A stretch of DNA of 17,598 nucleotides. It comes from SW-9-67-25 sp964623735. Lineage in GTDB: Archaea > Halobacteriota > Halobacteria > Halobacteriales > Haloarculaceae. Positions 1 to 6,664 of this stretch are shown in pieces. Below the pieces are notes generated by a model. The model searched no databases, was not told where the DNA came from, and was given only the letters and a program-made list of their open reading frames with translations. How positions within the stretch are numbered: the stretch's first letter is position 1; each line of letters starts with the position of its first letter. Position numbers and translations under genes: made by a program. Location of the stretch: contig CAZUVE010000046.1 in assembly GCA_964623735.1 (NCBI GenBank), positions 1 through 17,598 of the forward strand, in the 5' to 3' direction.

Positions 1-138
1 ATGGAGGCGGCCCGCGCGGAGACCCCGGCCGGGATCCGGGAGTGTCTGTCAGCCGCACTCGAGAGCGACGAGCCGACGCTCGTCGAGATACCCACGGACC
101 CGGACGAGCCACAGGCCGGCACCTGGATGGCCGAGTGA
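1..138 (+). CDS. C-terminal end of a probable thiamine-diphosphate-dependent enzyme (partial)
   Basis: An open frame enters from the left edge and stops with TGA at 136-138, giving the last 45 residues of a protein. The pattern of a short helix, an Ala/Leu run, then PTLVEIPTDPDEP followed by a few residues matches the usual C-terminus of the acetolactate synthase/benzoylformate decarboxylase superfamily, where the last domain ends in a strand of the type P-x-L-I-E-V. The ATG at position 1 is probably internal. If the family is right, the enzyme acts on a 2-oxo acid, by decarboxylation or carboligation, in the cytoplasm. The nearby AOR could then oxidise a resulting aldehyde, but this is inference. 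Only the tail is visible, so the exact enzyme cannot be named. Confidence 0.55.
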   Translation: MEAARAETPAGIRECLSAALESDEPTLVEIPTDPDEPQAGTWMAE

Positions 139-377
139 CCACCGGCGCCTCGCGGGACCGACCCCGGTCGGCGTCGGTAGTCTGTCCAAATACCGAACTC
201 CGTGTGCCGGAAATATCGGATCGTACCGAAAATATATACTCGAACCGAACGGTTCGTTCGGAGTCTACGCCCTCCGACGGGCACGGAGAGCCTCCAGCCC
301 TCGATTCCGGCGAGACGGTTGTGCAAATACCGAACTGGAAGAAAAGCGCTTATACGAGCGGAACTGTAGCACGGAAC
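139..377. promoter_or_regulatory. Intergenic regulatory region upstream of the IclR gene
   Basis: These 239 bases hold no convincing gene. A 6-bp inverted repeat with a 2-base loop at 158-171 could help end the upstream transcript. A 13-base direct repeat, CAAATACCGAACT, occurs at 187-199 and again at 324-336. Between the copies are the inverted repeats TCGG-6-CCGA (216-229) and CGAACC-4-GGTTCG (241-256), and an A/T-rich TATA-like stretch at 229-239 with no start codon at a useful distance. A second TATA-like box (350-354) lies about 26 bases before the IclR ATG at 378. The density of repeats suggests operators, perhaps for the IclR protein itself. Confidence 0.5.
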
Positions 378-1145
378 ATGGGTCTCTCTGACACGCCGAA
401 TCGGACGGTGAACACCGCGGATACGGTATTCGGTATAATCGAGCACCTCGAGCGGGCAGACGGGACCACCGTAGAGGAGGTCGCCGAGGAACTGGACATC
501 GCGGAGAGCACGGCACACACCTACCTGGCGACGCTGCTTGACCACGAGTACGCGGTGAAGGAGGGGACGACGTACTATCTGAGCCTCAGGCCACTCGACA
601 GCGGGATCGGCGTCAGGGAGAACATGGATCTGACACACGCGGCCCGCCCCGTCATCGACGACATCGCGAGCGAGACCGACGAGTCGGTCTGGATCGTGAC
701 CGAAGAACACGGCCGGGGGGTGTACCTGATGCGGAGCGCCGGCGAGAACGCCGTCCGGACGCGGGGGCGGGTGGGCAAGCGGACGACGATGCACGACATG
801 GCGGCCGGAAAGGCCATCCTGGCCCACCTCCCCGAATCGAAGGTCGAGGCCATCGTCGATCAGTTCGGACTTCCGGAGCGGACGGGAAACACGATCACGG
901 ACCGGGCGGCACTGCGCGAGGAACTCGCGGAGATCCGCGACCGTGGGTACGCGACCAACAGGGGGGAGACGATCGGGAAGGTGTGGGCCGTGGCCAGCCC
1001 GATCCTGCGCGGCGGGGAGGTGTGTGGCGCGGTCGGGATCGCGGGCCCGAAACACCGGCTGAGCGGCGAACACTTCCGCGAGGAGTTGCCCGACCTCGTG
1101 CTCGAGGCGGCGGACACCATCGAACTGGAGTTGACCTACAGGTAG
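378..1145 (+). CDS. IclR-family transcriptional regulator
   Basis: This 255-residue protein has the normal IclR length and layout. A winged helix-turn-helix occupies about residues 12-70 (recognition helix near AESTAHTYLATL) and the C-terminal effector-binding domain about 85-250, with the typical AGKAILAHLP segment at 143-152 and NTITD at 171-175. IclR proteins bind operator DNA as dimers or tetramers and respond to small metabolites, often aromatic or carboxylic acids. The frame is open much further upstream, but ATG 378 is chosen because homology begins there and a TATA-like box lies 26 bases before it, fitting a leaderless transcript. It lies between the ThDP-enzyme tail and the AOR gene on the same strand and may control one or both. 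Repeats upstream suggest autoregulation. The effector is unknown. Confidence 0.9.
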   Translation: MGLSDTPNRTVNTADTVFGIIEHLERADGTTVEEVAEELDIAESTAHTYLATLLDHEYAVKEGTTYYLSLRPLDSGIGVRENMDLTHAARPVIDDIASETDESVWIVTEEHGRGVYLMRSAGENAVRTRGRVGKRTTMHDMAAGKAILAHLPESKVEAIVDQFGLPERTGNTITDRAALREELAEIRDRGYATNRGETIGKVWAVASPILRGGEVCGAVGIAGPKHRLSGEHFREELPDLVLEAADTIELELTYR

Positions 1146-1163
1146 GGTGATCGGTGAGAGTCC

Positions 1164-1187
1164 CCGACGGCCGTCGGTAGGTATATA
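1164..1187 (+). promoter_or_regulatory. Palindrome and TATA box before the AOR gene
   Basis: A perfect 14-bp palindrome, CCGACGGCCGTCGG, at 1164-1177 is followed after four bases by the TATA box TATATA at 1182-1187. The box centre is 26 bases before the ATG at 1211, as in leaderless haloarchaeal promoters. The palindrome covers the expected BRE position, so a protein bound there would block TFB/TBP loading. It could alternatively act as a hairpin ending the IclR transcript. Confidence 0.6.
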
Positions 1188-1210
1188 CTGCCGTCCGTCC
1201 TGGTAGATCC

Positions 1211-2902
1211 ATGCTCCACATGGACGGACCGCTCCTGACAGTGGACGTCAGCGACCGGAGCGTCGAAACGACGGACATCGACGACGTGCTCGAGGAGTTC
1301 ATCGGCGGCCGTGGCGTCAACGTCCGGCTCGCGCACGAACGGGTGCCCTTCGACGCGGACCCGCTGGGCCCGGCAAACTCGCTGTTCCTCTCGACGGGTC
1401 CCGTGCAGGCGTCGGTGATGAGTTTCACCGGGCGGGCGAGCGCGACTGCGGTCTCGCCGCTGACCGACGGACTGGCCTCCTCGAACGCGGGGGGATACCT
1501 CTCGCGGCCGCTCGGAAACACGGGATACGCAGCCGTCGAGATAACCGGGTCCAGCGACGAGTTGCTCGCGGTCCACGTCTCCGACGAGGGCGTCACGTTC
1601 GAGGCCGTCCCCGCGCTCGCGGGGGCCACCGTCACCGAAACCGGCGAGTACATGCAGGAGCGCGGCTACGGGCCCGAACAGATCGCCTGTATCGGGCCGG
1701 CCGGCGAGAACCTGGTGCGGTTCGCCTCCATCATGACCTTCGAACACCGGGCCTTCGGCCGTGGCGGGCTCGGCGCCGTTCTCGGCGCGAAAACCGTCAA
1801 GTGCGTCACTTTCGAGGGCGACTCCCCGCCGGAGATCGACGTCGACCCGGCGGTCGCGAAGACAGTCACGCGCGAGGCGGCCACGAGCGACAACATCATG
1901 AAACGGCAGGGCACCGCCTTCGAGACCGAGTGGGTCAACGACGAGTTCTCCCTCCCGACGAAGTACTTCGAGCGGACCTCCTTCGACGAGGGTGTCGACG
2001 GGATCAGCGGCGACCGGGTCGAGGAGAAGAAGTACAGGAAGGGGACCTGTTCGCAGTGTGCGTTCGCGTGCAAACTCCCGACCCGCGACGGGGACAGCGG
2101 CCTCGAGACAGAGGGACCGGAGTTCGAGACCGTCTTCGCGTTCGGGAGTAACCCGATGATCGACGACGTCGTGAGCGTCATGAAATCGAACGACCTGTGT
2201 GACGACCTCGGGCTGGACACGATCTCGACCGGCGTGGTCGTCTCGGCGTACGTCGCGGCACACGAGGAGTGGGGCAACTCCGACCTCGTCCACGACCTCG
2301 TCGGGAAGATCGCCCGCCGGGAGGGGGTCGGCGACACCCTCGCGGAGGGGATCGACCGCTGTCACGACGACCTGGGTGTCGAGAACTGGTCGGTCAAGGG
2401 GCTCGAGTTCCCGGCCCACGACGGCCGCCACCTCCACGGTCTGGCGCTCAGTTACTGCGTCGCCAACCGCGGCGCAGACCACATGTACTCCGCGATGAAC
2501 ATCTACGACTACTTCCAGGCGGACGAACCGGCGACAACCGAGGGAAAGGCCGACGTGCTCCCCGAGGCCGAGAACCAGAAGGCCGTCAACGACAGCGCGG
2601 TGTTCTGCCGGTTCTCGCGGGGCCACGTTCTCGAGTCCTGGGACGGCGAGGACCACCGCGACCGCTACACCGCGTTGCTCGACGCGGACTACGAGACACT
2701 CATGGCCGTCGGGAGCCGGATCGTCGAACTCGAGCGCCACTTCAACAACAAACGCGGGTACGACCGCGCCGACGACACTGTCCCCTACATGGACGACATC
2801 GAGGGCATCGAGTCGGCCATCGACGAGTACTACCGCAACCGTGGCTGGACCGAGAACGGGACGGTCCCCGACGAGGCTGTCGCGACCGACACGCAGGTGT
2901 GA
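1211..2902 (+). CDS. Tungsten-type aldehyde:ferredoxin oxidoreductase (AOR family)
   Basis: This 563-residue protein carries the AOR family landmarks. GRGGLGAVLGAK lies at 183-194. The cluster ligands are C280-x2-C283-x3-C287, with the distant fourth cysteine C466 in DSAVFC. Also present are CDDLGLDTIS (330-339) and the pterin-binding stretch around HDGRHLHG (403-410) followed by NRGADH (419-424). AORs hold a bis-pterin tungsten (sometimes molybdenum) centre and one [4Fe-4S] cluster. They oxidise aldehydes to carboxylates in the cytoplasm and pass electrons to ferredoxin. The protein is somewhat shorter than the roughly 600-residue archaeal prototypes but looks complete. ATG 1211 is favoured because the TATA box at 1182-1187 is correctly spaced; ATG 1220 is a less likely alternative. 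The stop overlaps the next gene as GTGA. The aldehyde substrate is not predictable from sequence; the ThDP-enzyme tail upstream is a possible aldehyde source. Confidence 0.93.
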   Translation: MLHMDGPLLTVDVSDRSVETTDIDDVLEEFIGGRGVNVRLAHERVPFDADPLGPANSLFLSTGPVQASVMSFTGRASATAVSPLTDGLASSNAGGYLSRPLGNTGYAAVEITGSSDELLAVHVSDEGVTFEAVPALAGATVTETGEYMQERGYGPEQIACIGPAGENLVRFASIMTFEHRAFGRGGLGAVLGAKTVKCVTFEGDSPPEIDVDPAVAKTVTREAATSDNIMKRQGTAFETEWVNDEFSLPTKYFERTSFDEGVDGISGDRVEEKKYRKGTCSQCAFACKLPTRDGDSGLETEGPEFETVFAFGSNPMIDDVVSVMKSNDLCDDLGLDTISTGVVVSAYVAAHEEWGNSDLVHDLVGKIARREGVGDTLAEGIDRCHDDLGVENWSVKGLEFPAHDGRHLHGLALSYCVANRGADHMYSAMNIYDYFQADEPATTEGKADVLPEAENQKAVNDSAVFCRFSRGHVLESWDGEDHRDRYTALLDADYETLMAVGSRIVELERHFNNKRGYDRADDTVPYMDDIEGIESAIDEYYRNRGWTENGTVPDEAVATDTQV

Positions 2903-3180
2903 CTCGAACGGTCACTGTCGAGGTACGGCTGTACGCCCAGCTCCGGGATCCGGTCGGGCGGAAGACGACACGTCTCGACCTCCCGCCCCGGAGTACTGTC
3001 GGGGACGCCCTGCAGGAACTCGCGGCGGAGTACCCCGCTCTCCGGGACCGCCTGTTCGAGGACGGGTCAGTCCGGGAGTCGCTGGTGATCCGTCTGAACC
3101 GGTCGACTGTCGCCGACCCCGGGCGAGGCCTGGCGGACGGCGACACACTCGGGATCACGCCACAGATCGTGGGTGGCTAG
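2899..3180 (+). CDS. MoaD/ThiS-family ubiquitin-fold sulfur carrier or SAMP-like protein
   Basis: This 93-residue protein starts at GTG 2899, which overlaps the AOR stop codon in the sequence GTGA, so translation is probably coupled. It has the beta-grasp pattern of MoaD: a first strand VTVEVRLYAQLRD, the segment STVGDALQELAAEYPAL, a late segment LADGDTLGITPQI, and the diagnostic C-terminal Gly-Gly. In MoaD the C-terminal glycine is adenylated and thiocarboxylated to supply the dithiolene sulfurs of the pterin cofactor. In haloarchaea such proteins can also be conjugated to other proteins (SAMPs). Coupling to an AOR suggests a dedicated role in making or loading its metal-pterin cofactor, which is inference. 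The gene ends tail to tail with the next gene, sharing the bases CTAG at 3177-3180. Confidence 0.85.
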   Translation: MTRTVTVEVRLYAQLRDPVGRKTTRLDLPPRSTVGDALQELAAEYPALRDRLFEDGSVRESLVIRLNRSTVADPGRGLADGDTLGITPQIVGG

Positions 3181-4364
3181 TCGTAGGTGTCCTGGCGGTA
3201 GGGGATCGGGAGCTGACCGCGGCGGTCCCGGCCGTCGTCGGTCCGGAGCGCCGTCGTGTCCACGAGGTCGGTCTCGCCGTCGACGGCCAGGTCCGCGGCG
3301 ACCTGTCCCGTGGCGGGCGCGTGCATGAACGCCCGGCCGGAGTGACCCACGTTGTTGACCAGCCCCGGGACGCTCTCCTCGATGATCGGGTGGTTCGACG
3401 GCGTGATCGCGTAGACGCCCGACCACCCTCGAACGATACGGGCCTCCGGCCCGAAGTACTCGGCCGCCTTCTCCAGTTCTGTGAGTTGGCGCTCGACAAA
3501 GTCCAGGGGGACGTCGTCCTCGAAGGAGTCCGGGTGGTCCGGGTCGACGTCGGGGTCGCCGGACTCGAAGTGGCCTCCGGCGAGGACCCTGTCCCCGTCC
3601 CAGGGCCGGAAGTACGCCCCGGAGCCGAGGTCGATGACCAGCGGTGCCGTCTCCGGGAGCGGCGTCTCCGGTTCCAGGATCGTCGCCCGGCGCTTTTTGG
3701 GGTGGACGGGAATCTCCACGCCGGCCATGGCGGCGATCCTGTGTCCCCACGGTCCGGCGGCGTTGACGACACAGTCGGCCGCCAGTTCGGTCTCGCCGCC
3801 GTCGATCTCGACGCCACGGACGCGGCCCGTCGCGTCCTGCAGGAGGTCGGTCACCGGGTGGTCGGTCAGGACCCGCGTTCCGTTCTCGCGTGCGAGCCGG
3901 GCAAACGCCTGGAGACAGGCGTGAGGGTCTGCCTGCGAGGCCAGCGGGTCCCACGCCGCGGCCGTGTAGCGGTCCGTGTTCAGTCCCGGGACGTACTCCG
4001 TGGCCTCCTCGGCGCTGACGAACTCGGTCGCCGCGCCGAGCTGGTTTTGCATGTAGACGTCCTTGCGCAGGTACTCGTACTGGGTCCGATCGGTCACGCC
4101 GAAGAGGTACCCGTGGTTGGTGAAGTCGACGGCGACGCCGAACGTCTCCTCGAAGGCGTTCCAGACCTCGAGGGAGCGCAACGAGAGGTTCACGTGGACC
4201 GCCGTCGAGTACATCGACCGCATTCCGCCCGCAGCCCGGGGTGTGCTGCCGTGGCCGATTGCCTCGCCCTGTTCGCAGACAGTCACGTCGACGCCCTCGC
4301 GCTCGGACAGGTAGTACGCGCTGGTCAGCCCCGTGATTCCGCCGCCGACGACGATGACGTCCAT
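3177..4364 (-). CDS. FAD-dependent oxidoreductase, DAO family (amino-acid/sarcosine-oxidase type)
   Basis: This 395-residue protein starts with a dinucleotide-binding fold: VVGGGITG near residues 5-12 and an acidic residue, E31, at the end of the second strand. GSTPRAAGGMRS follows at 39-50, NAAGPWG marks the middle, and WSGVYAITPSNHP and GHSGRAFMHAPATG mark the C-terminal flavin-domain segments. This is the DAO family, whose members oxidise the C-N bond of sarcosine, glycine, D-amino acids, dimethylglycine or related amines. I see no obvious covalent flavin-linking histidine motif, so FAD is probably non-covalent. The frame is open to 4421, but ATG 4364 fits the family start, and an A/T-rich box lies about 28 bases upstream. 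It lies 53 bases downstream of the M19-like gene on the same strand. The substrate is unknown; context favours an amine or modified amino acid. Confidence 0.88.
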   Translation of the reverse strand: MDVIVVGGGITGLTSAYYLSEREGVDVTVCEQGEAIGHGSTPRAAGGMRSMYSTAVHVNLSLRSLEVWNAFEETFGVAVDFTNHGYLFGVTDRTQYEYLRKDVYMQNQLGAATEFVSAEEATEYVPGLNTDRYTAAAWDPLASQADPHACLQAFARLARENGTRVLTDHPVTDLLQDATGRVRGVEIDGGETELAADCVVNAAGPWGHRIAAMAGVEIPVHPKKRRATILEPETPLPETAPLVIDLGSGAYFRPWDGDRVLAGGHFESGDPDVDPDHPDSFEDDVPLDFVERQLTELEKAAEYFGPEARIVRGWSGVYAITPSNHPIIEESVPGLVNNVGHSGRAFMHAPATGQVAADLAVDGETDLVDTTALRTDDGRDRRGQLPIPYRQDTYD

Positions 4365-4384
4365 AATCGGAATATTACTGTCGG

Positions 4385-4394
4385 CCACATAACG
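4385..4394 (-). promoter_or_regulatory. Weak TATA-like box before the DAO gene
   Basis: Read on the minus strand, the short stretch CGTTATGTGG lies about 25-30 bases before ATG 4364, within the 53-base gap to the M19-like gene. It is a weak match, so the DAO gene may be cotranscribed with its upstream neighbour, have its own leaderless start, or both. Confidence 0.35.
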
Positions 4395-4417
4395 ATACCG
4401 CCGCTCCCGGGATCGGC

Positions 4418-5560
4418 TCACCCAGAGACAGCTCGCTCCCAGAACTCCAGGAAGTTCCCGCCCAGAATCCCGTCGGCCACGGCGTCCGGGAACCGCTCCC
4501 GCAACGCTGCCTCGATTGCGGGCCAGTCCTCGTAGGTCGCGAAGTCGCCGAGTCCGTCCGCGATGGTCCGGGCTTCGACCCGCTCCCTGTCGAACCCGAG
4601 TCGGATTATGTGTTGCTTGTAGTAGTCGAGCAGTTCCGCCGGGAACCGCACGTCCGCGGGGAAGAAGTCGGTCCCGAGCCCGACGCTGTCGCCGCCGAGG
4701 ATCGACCGGGCGTGGTCGAGGTGGGCACAGAGCGCGTCGAGCGTGGGCGCGTCGACGCCGGGGGCGATGAACCAGGGCAGGCAGACGATCCCCATGTACC
4801 CGTCCGCCGCGGCGAGCGCACGGAGTTCCTCGTCGGACTTGCCGCGGTAGTGGTGGGCCACGCCCTGGCAGGTGGCGTGGGTGACGGCGACGGGATCCCC
4901 GGAGTATTCGATGGCGTCGAGTGTCGTCTGTCGTCCGCAGTGGGAGAGGTCGACGACCCCGCCCAGTTCGTTGACACGCTCGACGGCGCGCCGCCCGAAC
5001 GTGGAGAGACCTCCCTGGGAGGGATCGTTACACCCCGTGCCGAGCAGGTTCTGGTAGTTGTACGTGAGCTGGAAGATCCGGACGCCCTCGTTGTAGAGGA
5101 CGTCGATGTCGTCGATCGAACCGTCGATCGCGCCGCCGAGGTTCTGTGTGTTCAGAACGACGCCGACGTCGTTCGATTCGGCGACCCGTCGTGCCTCTCC
5201 CGGGGACGTGACTTTGTGCAGCCACTCGGCTGCCCCGACCCGTGCCTGCCACCGGGACAGGTCGCGGCGCTGGCCGGCCCGCTCGGACGTGTTCGAACTG
5301 TGGACCCACGGCGTGACGCTGAGCACGTCTACACCCGCCGTCTCGTAGATCCCTCTGACGGCGTCGCGGAACTCGCAGTCGGTCTCGAACCGCCGGACCT
5401 CGTGGTCCCAGACCGCCTCCCAGCACTCGTCTCTCGGTGTCCCGTCTGCGACCATGTCCTGTATGGCGCGGTCCAGGGCGTCGCGACTCCCGTACGCCCT
5501 GATGACCTGCTCCCACGGGGCTGCAGCCGCATAGTCGAAGACCGGCCGGTTGTCGGTCAC
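4418..5560 (-). CDS. Peptidase M19 (membrane/renal dipeptidase)-like protein with altered metal site
   Basis: This 380-residue protein matches the M19 family along its second half: QLTYNYQNLLGTGC (164-177), VDLSH (203-207), VTH (226-228), RGKSDEELRAL (239-249), GLGTDF (294-299) and GGNFLEFWE (367-375). Ordinary M19 enzymes are zinc dipeptidases whose ligands include an N-terminal H-x-D and a bridging Glu. Here no H-x-D is visible near the N-terminus, and the Glu position falls in NTQN (137-140), whereas H207, H228 and D298 are kept. From memory, this pattern resembles the M19-like protein encoded next to the dimethylglycine demethylase genes of Pseudomonas. It may therefore not be a peptidase at all. 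The start is GTG 5560, with a TATA-like box 27 bases upstream. The DAO gene follows directly. Confidence 0.85.
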   Translation of the reverse strand: MTDNRPVFDYAAAAPWEQVIRAYGSRDALDRAIQDMVADGTPRDECWEAVWDHEVRRFETDCEFRDAVRGIYETAGVDVLSVTPWVHSSNTSERAGQRRDLSRWQARVGAAEWLHKVTSPGEARRVAESNDVGVVLNTQNLGGAIDGSIDDIDVLYNEGVRIFQLTYNYQNLLGTGCNDPSQGGLSTFGRRAVERVNELGGVVDLSHCGRQTTLDAIEYSGDPVAVTHATCQGVAHHYRGKSDEELRALAAADGYMGIVCLPWFIAPGVDAPTLDALCAHLDHARSILGGDSVGLGTDFFPADVRFPAELLDYYKQHIIRLGFDRERVEARTIADGLGDFATYEDWPAIEAALRERFPDAVADGILGGNFLEFWERAVSG

Positions 5561-5583
5561 ACCTCGCTCCAGACGCCCGATGG

Positions 5584-5590
5584 TATTAAT
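5584..5590 (-). promoter_or_regulatory. TATA box of the M19-like gene
   Basis: On the minus strand ATTAATA lies centred 27 bases before the GTG start at 5560, the spacing expected for a leaderless haloarchaeal transcript. It sits in the 138-base gap downstream of the Ldh2-like gene, so the M19-DAO pair probably has its own promoter. The rest of that gap is GC-rich, with only short local palindromes. Confidence 0.6.
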
Positions 5591-5698
5591 GTTTGATACG
5601 CGCGGGCCGCGTACCGTCGACGGTGCCCGTGGCTGCCGGAGCGGTGCTGGCCCGGCACTGTACCCGGCTCACCCGGCGAGTGCGGATTTCGGTGGCGA

Positions 5699-6664
5699 TC
5701 ACTCCGTCAGTTCGTTCAGCCCGAACCCCGCGCCCTTCTCTGACCCCTCGAACGGCGGCGCGAGTACGCCCTTGTTGAACTCGAAGATGTCCCGCCAGAC
5801 CGGCTCTGTGACCTCGACGCCCTCCTGGACCAGCGTCCCGATCCGGTTGCCCATCCGTTCGGGATCGAACACGTCGAGCCGGGGATCTGCCTCGCGGATG
5901 AACTGTTCGGTGACCTGCCAGATCTCCCGGGAGTGGAACGGGTGGCTCGGGTCGTGACAGACGACGACGTATCCGGTCTCGTCCTCGCGTCCGGCCCCGG
6001 GCGCCGCCTCGAGTGACTGCTGGAGCACCCGGTCGAGCAACCGCGCGTCGGCGCTCTCGTAGCGGTCCGCCGCGTCGTCGGCCACGAAAAACGCCTGCGA
6101 GAGCGGGTTGTGGTGCCGGCCGTCGATACCGGTCTCGATTATTTCCCGGACGCGTGCGAACGTCACCGACGGGTCCGGCGTCTCGTACTCCCCGATCAGC
6201 GGCCGGGGCTGTGACGGGGCCGCGACGGCAGTCCGGGACGGGTTCGTCCCGCCGTCGTGGACGACGAGTGCGTGGTAGCCGCGTTCGGCCGCGTGGTACG
6301 CGAGGTGGCCAAGCGCCGGCAGACTCGGGTCGTCCGGGTCCGCCGACGCGTAGGCGAACCCGATGCCGTGTGTGTCGGCGTGTGCACAGGCCAGGTCGAG
6401 CGTCGGCGTGCTCGTCGCGATACTCGGCTGGCCCTCGCCGTCGACGACCGACACCATGGAGTGGTGTCTCCGGAGCGTCTGTGCGTCGGGATCGACGTCG
6501 CGAAGCACCGGCAGGAGGTCGTGGAGCGTCGTCAGGCCGGCCCCGTTGTACGCCTCGGCCCACCAGATCCGTTTCGCGTTCGTCAGCGCGGACCCCTCGT
6601 CGAAGCCCCCCGCCAGGAAACACCGCTGGGAGAGCTGGATCACCTCGCGGACGCTCAGCTTCAT
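5699..6664 (-). CDS. Divergent Ldh2/malate-dehydrogenase-like protein of unknown function
   Basis: This 321-residue protein has a first third resembling the Ldh2 (YbiC/ComC-type malate/L-lactate/sulfolactate dehydrogenase) fold: a helical start with A-x2-A spacing, GAGLTTLHDLLP at 41-52, then a strand and helix LDLACAHADTHGIGFAYA (89-106) and HLAYHAAERGYHALVV (120-135). In true Ldh2 enzymes the first region has a catalytic Ser-His-Gly and the third an Asn/Ser-x-His. Here these read NGAG and ADPDDP, so the usual oxidoreductase activity is doubtful. The opening residues also recall DUF3726 proteins of Proteobacteria, from memory. ATG 6664 overlaps the stop of the upstream 580-residue gene as ATGA, so the two are translationally coupled and probably function together. 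No signal peptide or membrane segment is seen. Confidence 0.55.
   Translation of the reverse strand: MKLSVREVIQLSQRCFLAGGFDEGSALTNAKRIWWAEAYNGAGLTTLHDLLPVLRDVDPDAQTLRRHHSMVSVVDGEGQPSIATSTPTLDLACAHADTHGIGFAYASADPDDPSLPALGHLAYHAAERGYHALVVHDGGTNPSRTAVAAPSQPRPLIGEYETPDPSVTFARVREIIETGIDGRHHNPLSQAFFVADDAADRYESADARLLDRVLQQSLEAAPGAGREDETGYVVVCHDPSHPFHSREIWQVTEQFIREADPRLDVFDPERMGNRIGTLVQEGVEVTEPVWRDIFEFNKGVLAPPFEGSEKGAGFGLNELTE

Noticed and set aside
42..377. N-terminal extension of the first IclR protein from ATG 42
   Set aside because: It would overlap the ThDP-enzyme tail and run through the promoter repeats. A TATA-like box 26 bases before ATG 378 and the family length support the shorter protein.
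1136..2740. Long open frame (534 residues) on the minus strand opposite the AOR gene
   Set aside because: The plus strand encodes a clear AOR with all cluster cysteines. The antisense frame is Val/Arg/Asp-rich without any family motif, as expected from GC-rich third positions.
2841..4535. Plus-strand open frame (564 residues) across the MoaD and DAO genes
   Set aside because: It overlaps two well-supported genes in other frames and has no recognisable motif; it arises from lack of stops in GC-rich DNA.
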